IMG/VR virus record: IMGVR_UViG_3300030107_001746
Span: 2,725-25,900 of that record
Source: a virus
Length of the DNA stretch: 23,176 nt
Reading direction: 5' to 3' (one strand)
The position numbers and the translations under genes were made by a program. Shown here one piece after another: positions 6,236 to 15,086 of the stretch (the first letter of the stretch is position 1; each line of letters begins with the position of its first letter). Under the pieces are notes generated by a model. It ran no database searches and was not told where the DNA came from. It was given only the letters and a program-made list of their open reading frames with translations.

Positions 6236-6682
6236 TTAACCTCCTAAAGCTGTTTTAATACCAGCTATATCAGTTGCATTATCTATGTTAGTTTGCATAG
6301 TTGCATACTTTGTTCTAATCGCAGCTCTAGAAGTTTCAGCAGCAGAAGTATCTGAACCTGGAACATTTAAAGAAATAACTTCATCATGTGGTTTAAATTC
6401 TGCTGCTCTCTTTTCTCTTCTTGTATCATGTGCAATTGATTTAGATTGAGCTAAATCTTCTGTCACAGTTTCACCTGATCTTTTCCAAGCATCAAAGAAA
6501 GTAAGATCATCAGGTAGCGTACTTGTATCAACAATTTTATACTCTGTTCCACTTGGAACATCTTTTTCTGCTACTTCTTCAATAGTGAAAGTTTTACCTG
6601 TACTTGGATTTATTTCTGTAAGAATAGGTGTCATCAAAGCAACATTACCTTTCTCATTGTTATAAATAATTACTTTTGTCAT
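6236..6682 (-). CDS. Fibre-assembly-like protein (DUF4376-type layout)
   Basis: This 148-residue protein has an N-terminal part with a mixed alpha/beta pattern (1-60), then the landmark LPDDLTFFDAWKRSG. A long Arg/Lys-rich helix follows (IAHDTRREKRAAEF), and a C-terminal helix pair RTKYATMQTNIDNATDIAGI. Proteins with this helical ending are common next to phage tail fibres and are often annotated as fibre-assembly proteins. The start is ATG at 6682, immediately after the stop of the fibre gene to its right. By analogy it may help trimerise a neighbouring fibre. No catalytic motif is seen. Confidence 0.6.
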   Translation of the reverse strand: MTKVIIYNNEKGNVALMTPILTEINPSTGKTFTIEEVAEKDVPSGTEYKIVDTSTLPDDLTFFDAWKRSGETVTEDLAQSKSIAHDTRREKRAAEFKPHDEVISLNVPGSDTSAAETSRAAIRTKYATMQTNIDNATDIAGIKTALGG

Positions 6683-7249
6683 TTATCTCACCACTATGAA
6701 ATTTACTTCAGCCGCACTATGGCTACTAACACTACCACTGCCTGCCACATAAAAACTTCTAAATCTAAAAGAAGTAGTTGATTTTGTATTTTCTGGGAAC
6801 CAAGTAATTAGAGTGAAAGCATTATCAACATTATTATCTCTTTTAGCTGTTGCTGTCCAACTATAATTAGTATCTGGCATCGTGAAAGAGAGATTTGCTT
6901 GAAAAAGACTGCTAGAAACTCTAGTAACAGAAGTAATACCACCACTTCCATTTACAGTAACAGAAACATCATCTCCACTTCCTGAACTTCCTAAGAAGTT
7001 TGCCCATGCACGTACACCGAAAGTTGTAGCAACTGATCCATAACCAGAATTAATAGCAAAGTTACCTGAACTTTCTGTTGCTGTAGCATATTCTAACTCC
7101 CCTGCTGTTCCACCATTCTTTAATATTTGATTAGCACTACCAATCGTTGACGGTAACTTTAGCTCCAAATCTCCACTCGGATCTGTTGCAGGAGAGCCGA
7201 TGCTCATACTTCCCGAACCTGTTGCGTGTGGCAGTTTAATACTTCCCAT
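6683..7249 (-). CDS. Tail fibre tip-like protein
   Basis: This 188-residue protein starts MGSIKLPHATGSGSMSIGSP and carries a short fibre stem with LKLPSTIGSANQILKNGGTAG. The landmark GSVATTFGVRAWANFLG at about 71-87 introduces a C-terminal beta domain, ending SAAEVNFIVVR, which is common at fibre tips of marine phages. The start overlaps the preceding stop by one base. The stem is far too short to be the main fibre, so it is probably a small adhesin attached to another fibre or to J. Inference from motifs and place. Confidence 0.65.
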   Translation of the reverse strand: MGSIKLPHATGSGSMSIGSPATDPSGDLELKLPSTIGSANQILKNGGTAGELEYATATESSGNFAINSGYGSVATTFGVRAWANFLGSSGSGDDVSVTVNGSGGITSVTRVSSSLFQANLSFTMPDTNYSWTATAKRDNNVDNAFTLITWFPENTKSTTSFRFRSFYVAGSGSVSSHSAAEVNFIVVR

Positions 7250-7479
7250 TATGGTTTCGGATACTTGTCCTTAGTGGTTTTAATGGTGGCCTTCCAAGCA
7301 TCAATACCATTATGGTAGATGTCATCCAACTGGTCAGCAATTGAAGGGTATTCGGCTGCTCTTTTAAATTTATAACCATTTGCAGCCATGTATTTTTTTT
7401 CCTCTTGTTCTTCTGCTGCTCTAGCAGTTTTTTCTTCAGAAGTAAGAGCAACTAATTTTCCATTTACTAATTTATTCAT
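7249..7479 (-). CDS. Short tail-fibre-associated helical protein
   Basis: This 76-residue, highly charged protein has a helical N-terminus (SEEKTARAAEEQEEKKYM) and the landmark YPSIADQLDDIYHNGIDAWK, followed by KATIKTTKDKYPKP. This YPSIxDQLD element is a widespread C-terminal module of phage tail-fibre assembly and structural proteins. It shares one base with both neighbours. It may chaperone the fibre before or after it. The element is recognised with good confidence; the exact role is inferred. Confidence 0.7.
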   Translation of the reverse strand: MNKLVNGKLVALTSEEKTARAAEEQEEKKYMAANGYKFKRAAEYPSIADQLDDIYHNGIDAWKATIKTTKDKYPKP

Positions 7480-8138
7480 TATCTTTTCACTCCATATAAA
7501 GTATAATTTCCACTATCCATATTACCGCTACTCATATAAAGTGTGAATCCATTTGGATAATATGCGGAACCACCCATACCTCCGTCAAAATAACCAGAAC
7601 CAGAAAGACCTCTTACATAAGTAGGACTCTCAAAGTAAATGCCATTCCAAAATACGGCATTTCCATGCTTCTCTTTTTCAACACTTGTTCTCGGATAAAT
7701 TGTAAATTCACCTTGAAAACCTTCGTTAATATCATCTCCCATAGCGGCTGTAATTTCTACTTTAGCTGTGTTTTCACCGCCGTAATTAGTGGTTCCATAA
7801 TATCTCCCCATGCTCCAATCATAAGCTGCTGTTGTCTGATTAGTTGAATCTTTTCTCCATCTAAAATATAATTTTTCACCGTCATCTGTTGGAACACAAT
7901 TCCATAACAGTTTAAAATATTTATATGTTGATGTATCTAAACTATCTACATTAACTGATGAAACGGCAGAGTCCCAAGCATGGTCAGCAAGTTTTACATA
8001 ACCAACAAGACTATTCGCTGCTTTTGCTGACGTAACTGCATTAGCAGCCAACATATCTGTATCTACTATTCCATCAGGTAAGCCGCCTACGGCTAACCCT
8101 GCGATTGTATTTGTTGATCCGTTTAACGTAAGTGCCAT
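7479..8138 (-). CDS. Tail fibre protein, beta-sandwich tip
   Basis: This 219-residue protein starts MALTLNGSTNTIAGLAVGGL then PDGIVDTDMLAANAVTSAKA, a fibre attachment sequence frequent in phage structural proteins. The rest is a beta-rich, aromatic domain (about 50-219, many Trp, Tyr, Gly and Asp) that ends FTLYMSSGNMDSGNYTLYGV, an ending shared by many phage adhesins. Nine bases separate it from the long fibre, and it overlaps the next gene by one base. Likely a receptor-binding component; ligand unknown. Confidence 0.7.
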   Translation of the reverse strand: MALTLNGSTNTIAGLAVGGLPDGIVDTDMLAANAVTSAKAANSLVGYVKLADHAWDSAVSSVNVDSLDTSTYKYFKLLWNCVPTDDGEKLYFRWRKDSTNQTTAAYDWSMGRYYGTTNYGGENTAKVEITAAMGDDINEGFQGEFTIYPRTSVEKEKHGNAVFWNGIYFESPTYVRGLSGSGYFDGGMGGSAYYPNGFTLYMSSGNMDSGNYTLYGVKR

Positions 8139-8147
8139 AGTTTTATT

Positions 8148-10394
8148 CTAACTAATTACCCAGACTCCGCTAACTGTAACAGTTCCATTATTAGTAATTG
8201 GCCCCACAGAATGCATTCCCTTACCTGCTGCAATACTATATGTTCCTGATGAAATTGTTTGGTCATTTTGATAGCCGCAACCATCAAGACTAGTGGAAGC
8301 TATCCCTGTCAAAGTTGATCCATCACCTACAAATGATGTTGCTGTTAACGCACCAGTCGCACTATTAAACGCAAGGTTACTTCCAGACTTAGGTGCTAAG
8401 TCACCAGATGCAGCGGTAACAAAAAGAGGAAAACAAGTCGTATCTGAAGACTCATCAGCAACAGTAAATGTGGTTGCATTTCCTACTGCAATCTGAGTCC
8501 CCATATTGACAATGAAATATGAGGCTCCAGAAGGAGGCGCAGAATCAAAGATAATATCCGTTCCAGAAACAACATAGCCTTCAGACATATCACCCTGACC
8601 TGACCCATCATTGGGCTTTTGCATTACACCATTAATTGAAACTCTTAAAATTTCTGCATTAACAGGAGTAACAGCGTCACTCGTTCCATGAGTAACAAGC
8701 TTGAAGCGATAACGAGAACCATCAAAAGTGGCTCCACCTCCACCTGTACCAGAAGAAGAAGCAATATCTAATAAATCTGCTGCCCCTGTAGCACCTCCAC
8801 CAATTTCACCCCATGAACCGCCTTGGTATCCTTCAAATTTGCTATTCGTTGAGTTATATCTGAAGTCACCATTGCTAGGCGATCCATCTCTTTCTCCAGT
8901 TGTACCAACAGGAACCCTTAAAGAAGAAGTGTAGTTATGAGTAACTTTTCCAGTAAATGTTCCTCCACTTGTAGGAATACCACCTGAGTCAGTAGCCCAA
9001 GTTAAATTCGTAGGTGTAGAAGCATCAGCCTTAAGGATTTGGTTTGCTGTTGGTGCGTCTGCTGGTAAAGAAATTGTGTAACTAGCTTCTGACCCTTTAT
9101 CTGTTGCTCCTTTAATTCCTACATAAGCAGAACCATTTGAATCTGCTTCATAAAGACGAACTTCTTTTGCATTATCAACAGAAAGATTATCTGTTGTTGT
9201 TATTGCTCCAGAGGCTAAAGATGAAAGCGTTCCAACAGAGGTCAGACTTGAAGTAACAACAGTACTTTTTAATTCTGTTCCAGTAAGAGTCCCAGCCGCC
9301 GCCGTTACTGTTATTGCTCCAGTGCCATCAAAGTCAACACCATTAATTGCTCTGGCTGTAGCTAAAGCTGTTGCGGTTGCTGCGTTACCAGTACAAGATC
9401 CTGACGAACCAGAGGTGTTACCCGTTACGTTTCCAATTAAATTTCCAGTAAAAGTTAAAGAAGTTAAATTCCCTGTTGATGGGTTATACATAAGTCCTGT
9501 ATCTGTCTCAGCCCCTTGTGCCCCCGTTGCTCCATCAACAAAAACAGGGTAGACCGTTTCATTTGTTGAATTGTTTGCACTAACAGTGACATTTGTTGCT
9601 TCTGTTGCTGTCGCAGCGTTTCCAGTACAAGAGCCAGAAGAACCAGAAGTGTTTCCAGTTACATTGCCAGTTAAAGCACCAACAAAAGAAGTAGCAGTTA
9701 ACGCTCCAGTATTTGAATTGAAAGTAAGAGTAGTTGCTGTTTTTGGTGGAAGATTACCGCTTGTATCTGTTGCAAAAAGAACTGAACAAGAGGTGTCAGT
9801 TGATTCTGCTGCAACTGTTACTGCTGTTGCAACCGCAGAAGTTCCTGTGAAATTAGTAGCAGAAAGGACTTGAGTCCCAGCAACCTTTAAAACTTTTCCT
9901 GATGCAAGATCAATATTCTCTGAACTTGTCCATGCATCTGTTGAATCAACCCAATTCCAAGTCTTATCTCCCTCAGTTGAATCAATTGTTATTCCTGCTC
10001 CATCTACTGCTGCATCATTTCCATTTCCTTTTGCAATTTCAATATTTTTATCTTTAACAGTAAGCGTAGTCGTATCAATCGTTGTTGTTGTTCCACTAAC
10101 CGTAAGATTTGCGCTTAATGTGACATTTTGAGAGCTATCTATAGAGATAGCAGCAGTACCACCTGTACTTAAAATAAGAGTATCTGAACCGCCACTAATT
10201 CCTGAGTTTGTATCTGAGTTAAAACTAAAAGCTGGAGCCGAGGCACTACCATCTGGAGCTTTACCTAAAACATTTGCATAAGTAATCTTTTTATTAACTT
10301 CCGCACCACTAGCGTCTACGTCAAGAATTGCAAAGGTATCACCCGATGCTGGAGCTGTTAAAGCTGTAAATTCCGAGATTTTACGATTTGCCAT
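8148..10394 (-). CDS. Long repetitive tail fibre
   Basis: This 748-residue protein is Thr/Ser/Ala/Gly-rich, as long phage fibres are. It starts MANRKISEFTALTAPASGDT, a common fibre N-terminus, with FAILDVDASG. Internal structure: a tandem pair of about 78-residue units (196-273, 274-351), each with an xCxxLFxT-type module followed by the near-identical block GNVTGNTSGSSGSCTGNAAT. A third copy of the module lies at 647-690. Between them are GDFRYNSTNSKFEGYQGG and a beta domain (about 560-640). The C-terminus ends TITNNGTVTVSGVWVIS when read loosely, as in many fibres. It starts directly at the stop of the collar-domain gene. Probable long tail fibre; no enzymatic motif. Confidence 0.75.
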   Translation of the reverse strand: MANRKISEFTALTAPASGDTFAILDVDASGAEVNKKITYANVLGKAPDGSASAPAFSFNSDTNSGISGGSDTLILSTGGTAAISIDSSQNVTLSANLTVSGTTTTIDTTTLTVKDKNIEIAKGNGNDAAVDGAGITIDSTEGDKTWNWVDSTDAWTSSENIDLASGKVLKVAGTQVLSATNFTGTSAVATAVTVAAESTDTSCSVLFATDTSGNLPPKTATTLTFNSNTGALTATSFVGALTGNVTGNTSGSSGSCTGNAATATEATNVTVSANNSTNETVYPVFVDGATGAQGAETDTGLMYNPSTGNLTSLTFTGNLIGNVTGNTSGSSGSCTGNAATATALATARAINGVDFDGTGAITVTAAAGTLTGTELKSTVVTSSLTSVGTLSSLASGAITTTDNLSVDNAKEVRLYEADSNGSAYVGIKGATDKGSEASYTISLPADAPTANQILKADASTPTNLTWATDSGGIPTSGGTFTGKVTHNYTSSLRVPVGTTGERDGSPSNGDFRYNSTNSKFEGYQGGSWGEIGGGATGAADLLDIASSSGTGGGGATFDGSRYRFKLVTHGTSDAVTPVNAEILRVSINGVMQKPNDGSGQGDMSEGYVVSGTDIIFDSAPPSGASYFIVNMGTQIAVGNATTFTVADESSDTTCFPLFVTAASGDLAPKSGSNLAFNSATGALTATSFVGDGSTLTGIASTSLDGCGYQNDQTISSGTYSIAAGKGMHSVGPITNNGTVTVSGVWVIS

Positions 10395-11534
10395 TTATGT
10401 TTTGATGACGTACATCATTGCTATGTTACGAGGTCTGCTCTCTGTTCCGCCATCACTTCCAGAGACTCCAGTATTTATTGTGTGATTGTGACTATGACTA
10501 AAACTTGCTCGTCCGCAATCTCCATGATCAGAATGTTGAGAAGGAGTGCCGCCCTGATGATGACCAGTTGATTTACTGAAAACTCCAGAACAAGAGCCAT
10601 TACTATTGAAAGTCTCTGAAATACCAGTAATATTTCCAGACGCAGCATCAACATCTGTTTGATAACTTCCAGGCCCATGTGTATGAGCTACATTTTGACC
10701 ACTTTGAGCCGTTGCTATTGATCTTCCAGAGTCAGTCCCTTTACCATTATCAAAACCTCTTATAAATTCACCCCTTAAATCTGGGACGTTAAAGGTTGAA
10801 CTTCCATTCCCTGCACCATAAGCCGTTCCAATAACAGCAAATAAAGCAGAATAAGTTGTTCTGCTAACTGCTGCCCCATTGCATTCCAAATAATCAGATG
10901 GAACGGTTGCAACTGCTATACAAAAAACAGCACCCGATGGAACACCTTGAACAGTTGAGAATGACAGCGCACCCGATCCATTTGTCTGTAAAAATTGCCC
11001 ATTCGAGCCATCGGCTGAAGGAAGGGTAAAGGTAAGATTTGAACCAACAGTTGAAGGGGCTTGTAACGCCACAAAATTACTACTATCTGAATCAGCAAGT
11101 CTTATATCTCCCTGAGCTTGGATCGTTAAACCATTACTATCAACAATTGCTCTTTCTGTTCCAGCAGTTGAAAAGCCAAGAGTATTTGCTGCTTTCCTGA
11201 ATAACCCTGTGTCTGCATCCCCATCAAAGGCAATTGCAGGTGTACTCGCTCCTGATGCGTCATCAGCTAAAACAGGCCCAGTCATTGTGCCGCCTGATCT
11301 AAGCAATAAACCTAAATTGTCTTCTCCTACATCTCCAATTTCTCTAAAATTTGAACCATCATAAACCTTTAATTTGTCATCGCTAGATTTTCCGTAAAGC
11401 ATAAACTTTACTGGATTACTAGGATCAGAACCGCCACTATTATTTGTTTTTACAGCGTCAAGAATACTGTTAATGTCAGCACGAACTACATTACCTGCGG
11501 CGTTTTCAACTGTGTAGTTTGTGACCTGCGACAC
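10395..11534 (-). CDS. Tail fibre with phage tail collar domain
   Basis: This 379-residue protein starts with GTG (MSQVTNYTVENAAGNVVRAD). After a short stem (with TMTGPVLADD and AIAFDGDADTGLF) it has a collar domain at about 197-265: GAVFCIAVATVPSDYLECNG and STFNVPDLRGEFIRGFDNG, the conserved PDLRGxFxRGxD core. A His-rich C-terminus follows: HTH at 284-286, SHSHNHT at about 346-352 and a GTESRPRNIAMMYVIKT end, resembling short tail fibres that bind metal with His pairs. It lies 24 bases after J, the usual place for fibres attached to the tip. Confident call as a fibre; receptor unknown. Confidence 0.85.
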   Translation of the reverse strand: MSQVTNYTVENAAGNVVRADINSILDAVKTNNSGGSDPSNPVKFMLYGKSSDDKLKVYDGSNFREIGDVGEDNLGLLLRSGGTMTGPVLADDASGASTPAIAFDGDADTGLFRKAANTLGFSTAGTERAIVDSNGLTIQAQGDIRLADSDSSNFVALQAPSTVGSNLTFTLPSADGSNGQFLQTNGSGALSFSTVQGVPSGAVFCIAVATVPSDYLECNGAAVSRTTYSALFAVIGTAYGAGNGSSTFNVPDLRGEFIRGFDNGKGTDSGRSIATAQSGQNVAHTHGPGSYQTDVDAASGNITGISETFNSNGSCSGVFSKSTGHHQGGTPSQHSDHGDCGRASFSHSHNHTINTGVSGSDGGTESRPRNIAMMYVIKT

Positions 11535-11558
11535 TAGGCTTTTACGTTTTGAACTATT

Positions 11559-14500
11559 CTATACCCCTTTGCCGAATCCTACAGCTTGATAAGTGAAATT
11601 TCTGTCAAGAACTGTCGAACCATTTAAGAATTTAACGGTAAAACCTGTACCTGAAACACTTGTAATTGTAAAAAAGTCACCAGAAGCCATGTTTTGGGCA
11701 GTAATACCAATTGAAGGCAAATAAGAATTAGCACCACCAAGAGAAGCAGTCCCGACAAAGAACGGTGCTGAGAATGTAATTGCTTTTCCTCCAGCATTTG
11801 TTCCAGATGCAATTGTTGTTGTACTTTGTTCCGTTCTAGATTGAAGGGATGCAGTGTAACCTAGCTGCTGCACATTAAGATTCTGGTTTGTATTTGTTGT
11901 TGTAAGATTTGCTTTGAATTGGAATGCTCTTGCCTTAAATTCTCCGTTAGCAAAAACATTAAACGCTCCATAACTTGAAGCATCAGTACTTGTTTTTACA
12001 AAAACTTGGCAATCTGTGTCATTGGCAGGATCTCCATCAAAATTGCTAACACTGTCAAAATCAGCCCAAGAATCAATGTTACTACCAACCAAAAACCCTA
12101 AACTTTGAATATGCCTTTTTAACGTCAGAGTAAATACTCCACCTAAATCTAAAGTATCTGCAAATTCATAAGTTCCTGTTAAGACAGAAGTAATAGAAAC
12201 ATTACCTGAAGTTGTAACACTATTTGCTGCTGTAACTGTAAAAGTATTTGCATCGGCAACGGAGGCAACAGCAAATTCTCCATCAGTTGCATTTCCAGTA
12301 CTGTAATTGCATTTCAATACTTGTCCTACAACTACACTGTGGGAGGTAACTGTGAAAGTAACTGTAGTTCCTGACTGACTATATGTTCCTGATATATCTG
12401 TACTGGGATTAAAAAGCTGTAACGCTCCACCCGCAACTGTCACATTTGTCTTATTACCGCTAAACGGTGTCCCAAGTAAGTCTTCTCTTTTTGTTAATAC
12501 TGCTAAAGACTGGCCTGCATCAGGTAAATCAATAATGATACTTGTTTCACCTGCTGAAAAACGTCCGCCATCATCTTGATATTTCAAAATGTACTCACCT
12601 TCTAAAGCTGGCACAGTCGCTTCTGAAGTATTCCCTGCTAGTGCCTGAACGAGATCAACCGAGCCTGCAAAAGTACCAGATCCATCTGTTTTATTAGAGT
12701 GTCTGACGTAAACACGCCCGCCATGTAATACATCAGCATCGGTTGATTTATCCCATCTCAACCTCATTAAATTATTACCAATCGGCTCTGCTGTTAAATT
12801 CTGAACATCTGAAGGTAATTCTGTTTTTCCTTGTGCGTTAAAAGTTGCATCCAAAGAGGTAGAAGATGTTTCTAACAAAGAATTAAAAGAAAATATTTTA
12901 AATTCATAAGCTCCTGCCTCACTGTTATCTATTTGAATATCTGGCCTAAAAACAATCTGACTTTCATAGTTTCCATTTGCGAAACGATATTGGACTAAAT
13001 ATTGATTAACACCATTAACAGGAACCCACGTTACAAACAATCTTGAGATTGCAACGCCATTTCTAACAACAGTTTTTTCTTCAAATTTTACAGAGGTAGG
13101 TGGTACTGCTGGAGCATTTAATATTGAAACATTTCTTGCAGGTAAAGTTAACCCTTGCTCAATATTTGCATATTTATTTGGCTTGTAAGATAACGCTGTA
13201 ATTTTATAATTAATCCCGTCTACTTCTTCTATTGTTATTACTCTAAATTTCTGAGCTTCAATTGTGTCACTAACCAATAACCAAATGGAATTAACATTAG
13301 GAACTTCAGACAAGGCAGAATCTAAATTAATCACACCGCTTGTAACACTTAAAACGTTTTTTGTTTCAACAGAATTATCAGGCATAACGACACTAACCTT
13401 TTGATTTGCTCCTGTAAACGTTGAGATGTCTTGGAGATCATCAACAGTAATTGCAGTTGTAGTTGCAGTATTTATCCTTCCAGAACGCCTTGCGCCACTA
13501 CGGACTGGATCATTTACATCTATTACGGCTCCAGGTCTTAGTGTTATCCCTGCATCTATTGAAGTTGTAAAAGTAATTACCTCACTTTCATTTTGTTCGG
13601 CAAAAATTATTGCCTTACCCATCCTTTGTGCTTGCCCCCTACTTGTACAAGCAAAAGCTTTTATATCCTTTTTTACAACTCCTAATTTAGCCTTAGCAGT
13701 ACTATCTTCTACGATTTCATAATCTATTTCTCTTGAATCCATATTGTAGTAACTAACAGCCACTACAGAATGTCTTGTTTTTAAAGATGATCCAGAATAA
13801 GAAAAGCCTTCTTCTGTCACGTTCGCCAAACTGAATAAAAAACTAGCGTCTGTCGGTTTATCCTGGGCAAGGCTGATTTTTCCAGCACTCCAGATAGGCA
13901 TTGCTCTCATAACGCCAGACAATTCTTCAATAACAGTAAAAGCTTCTTTTGCTGAAAGAATATTTACATTGGCTGAGAATCTGGCTTCCTGCCCACCGAA
14001 ACCATCATCAACTAATTCATTCGCAAATTTAGAAGCATCAACAAAACTAAATAAGTCAATAGTGCTATCAGTTATATGATCCCCTAACCCGTATCTGGTA
14101 GTTGTAAGCAAGTCTAGTAAGATCATCGCAGGGCATGAACACCATTGCGCTGCGGACATAGTGCCATTAAATATATAACCAGTAGGGTAAACAATTCGAC
14201 CTGTATTGTTATCAACAGTCGGGGTTCCAGAGCTAGAAGCACCTGCACCTGGGATCCTTATTTTTACACCTCTTATTCTATATTTTCGACTTGGAATATT
14301 ACTGACTATTTTACTATCAAGAGTTAAAGCCGCATAAGCACTATTAGCATAAGTTTGTTTGTCATCTATCAATTCTTGCATTGATAAAACATTAAAGGCA
14401 TTTACTAATGATTGATCTGTACTATCAGCAGTTACTCGTACAACTTTTATATCAACAGGAAAAGCTCCATTAATTGTCACTCTGTAATCTTTTGAATATG

Positions 14501-15086
14501 AATCACCCGTGCGGCCTGTAATCGTATCCGTAATAACATCAGAAAAGCCACCAGAATTATATTGAATTTGTATTTTTAATTGAACGGTACTTCCTAACAA
14601 ATCACCTTCATCTGTTGCCTCTTGAATAGCTGGAAAGTTAATTGTGACTCTAATAGCATCAATATCTGTATTTGTAATCTGTTGAGTAACACCACCATTC
14701 GCAACTGTGCATGGTCGAGGAAAGCCAGAGATAGGACTCGATGATTGTTCTATTCCTGAAATATGTGTTTGATTTGAAGTTCCAAAACGAGGAGTAAAAG
14801 TTACAGATTGATAATTGTAATCTGTTGTTTGAGGATTTGTTGAATTAGCTCCTTCTTGAAGAATAGGTGTGTTATCTAAAAAAACATCTTTTAACGCAGC
14901 AGTATTATATGCAGTTGTTCCTTTTGTCCTTCCTTCCTTTGACGCTGTTGCAAAACCTTCAATTTCTCCCTCAGATAGTAGATCCTGAATAGTAACTATC
15001 TGCCTACTATTTAAAGTATCAGGCGCACGGGTAGGCGTGGGTGGAGGATCAGGAGGGCCACCAGCTCCTCTAATAATTTTTGTCAT
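11559..15086 (-). CDS. J: Tail tip host-specificity protein (lambda J-like)
   Basis: This 1175-residue protein matches lambda J in size (about 1130 aa) and position after I. It starts MTKIIRGAGGPPDPPPTPTR, then DTLNSRQIVTIQDLLSEGEIEG, the conserved J N-terminus. A hub domain occupies about 70-340, and the phage-tail_3-type region about 380-640 (LSGVMRAMPIWSAGKISLAQ, ITLRPGAVIDVND). Two fibronectin III-like domains follow at about 661-855. A Thr/Val-rich insert at 899-966 and the conserved C-terminal module (about 1050-1175: ITAQNMASGDFFTITS, ending AVGFGKGV) complete it. Its ATG lies in the TGA of I (ATGA). It forms the tip and contacts the receptor. Confidence 0.9.
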   Translation of the reverse strand: MTKIIRGAGGPPDPPPTPTRAPDTLNSRQIVTIQDLLSEGEIEGFATASKEGRTKGTTAYNTAALKDVFLDNTPILQEGANSTNPQTTDYNYQSVTFTPRFGTSNQTHISGIEQSSSPISGFPRPCTVANGGVTQQITNTDIDAIRVTINFPAIQEATDEGDLLGSTVQLKIQIQYNSGGFSDVITDTITGRTGDSYSKDYRVTINGAFPVDIKVVRVTADSTDQSLVNAFNVLSMQELIDDKQTYANSAYAALTLDSKIVSNIPSRKYRIRGVKIRIPGAGASSSGTPTVDNNTGRIVYPTGYIFNGTMSAAQWCSCPAMILLDLLTTTRYGLGDHITDSTIDLFSFVDASKFANELVDDGFGGQEARFSANVNILSAKEAFTVIEELSGVMRAMPIWSAGKISLAQDKPTDASFLFSLANVTEEGFSYSGSSLKTRHSVVAVSYYNMDSREIDYEIVEDSTAKAKLGVVKKDIKAFACTSRGQAQRMGKAIIFAEQNESEVITFTTSIDAGITLRPGAVIDVNDPVRSGARRSGRINTATTTAITVDDLQDISTFTGANQKVSVVMPDNSVETKNVLSVTSGVINLDSALSEVPNVNSIWLLVSDTIEAQKFRVITIEEVDGINYKITALSYKPNKYANIEQGLTLPARNVSILNAPAVPPTSVKFEEKTVVRNGVAISRLFVTWVPVNGVNQYLVQYRFANGNYESQIVFRPDIQIDNSEAGAYEFKIFSFNSLLETSSTSLDATFNAQGKTELPSDVQNLTAEPIGNNLMRLRWDKSTDADVLHGGRVYVRHSNKTDGSGTFAGSVDLVQALAGNTSEATVPALEGEYILKYQDDGGRFSAGETSIIIDLPDAGQSLAVLTKREDLLGTPFSGNKTNVTVAGGALQLFNPSTDISGTYSQSGTTVTFTVTSHSVVVGQVLKCNYSTGNATDGEFAVASVADANTFTVTAANSVTTSGNVSITSVLTGTYEFADTLDLGGVFTLTLKRHIQSLGFLVGSNIDSWADFDSVSNFDGDPANDTDCQVFVKTSTDASSYGAFNVFANGEFKARAFQFKANLTTTNTNQNLNVQQLGYTASLQSRTEQSTTTIASGTNAGGKAITFSAPFFVGTASLGGANSYLPSIGITAQNMASGDFFTITSVSGTGFTVKFLNGSTVLDRNFTYQAVGFGKGV

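Noticed and set aside
7236-7451. 71-aa minus-strand frame overlapping the YPSI-motif gene
   Set aside because: Shadow frame: Leu/Lys-rich, no domain pattern, overlaps a gene with a recognised motif and exact stop/start joins.
8293-9873. Several plus-strand open frames opposite the long fibre, rich in Val, Pro and Ala
   Set aside because: These are complementary-strand reflections of the fibre's Thr/Ser/Gly repeats; the Pro/Glu pattern tracks the repeated blocks exactly.
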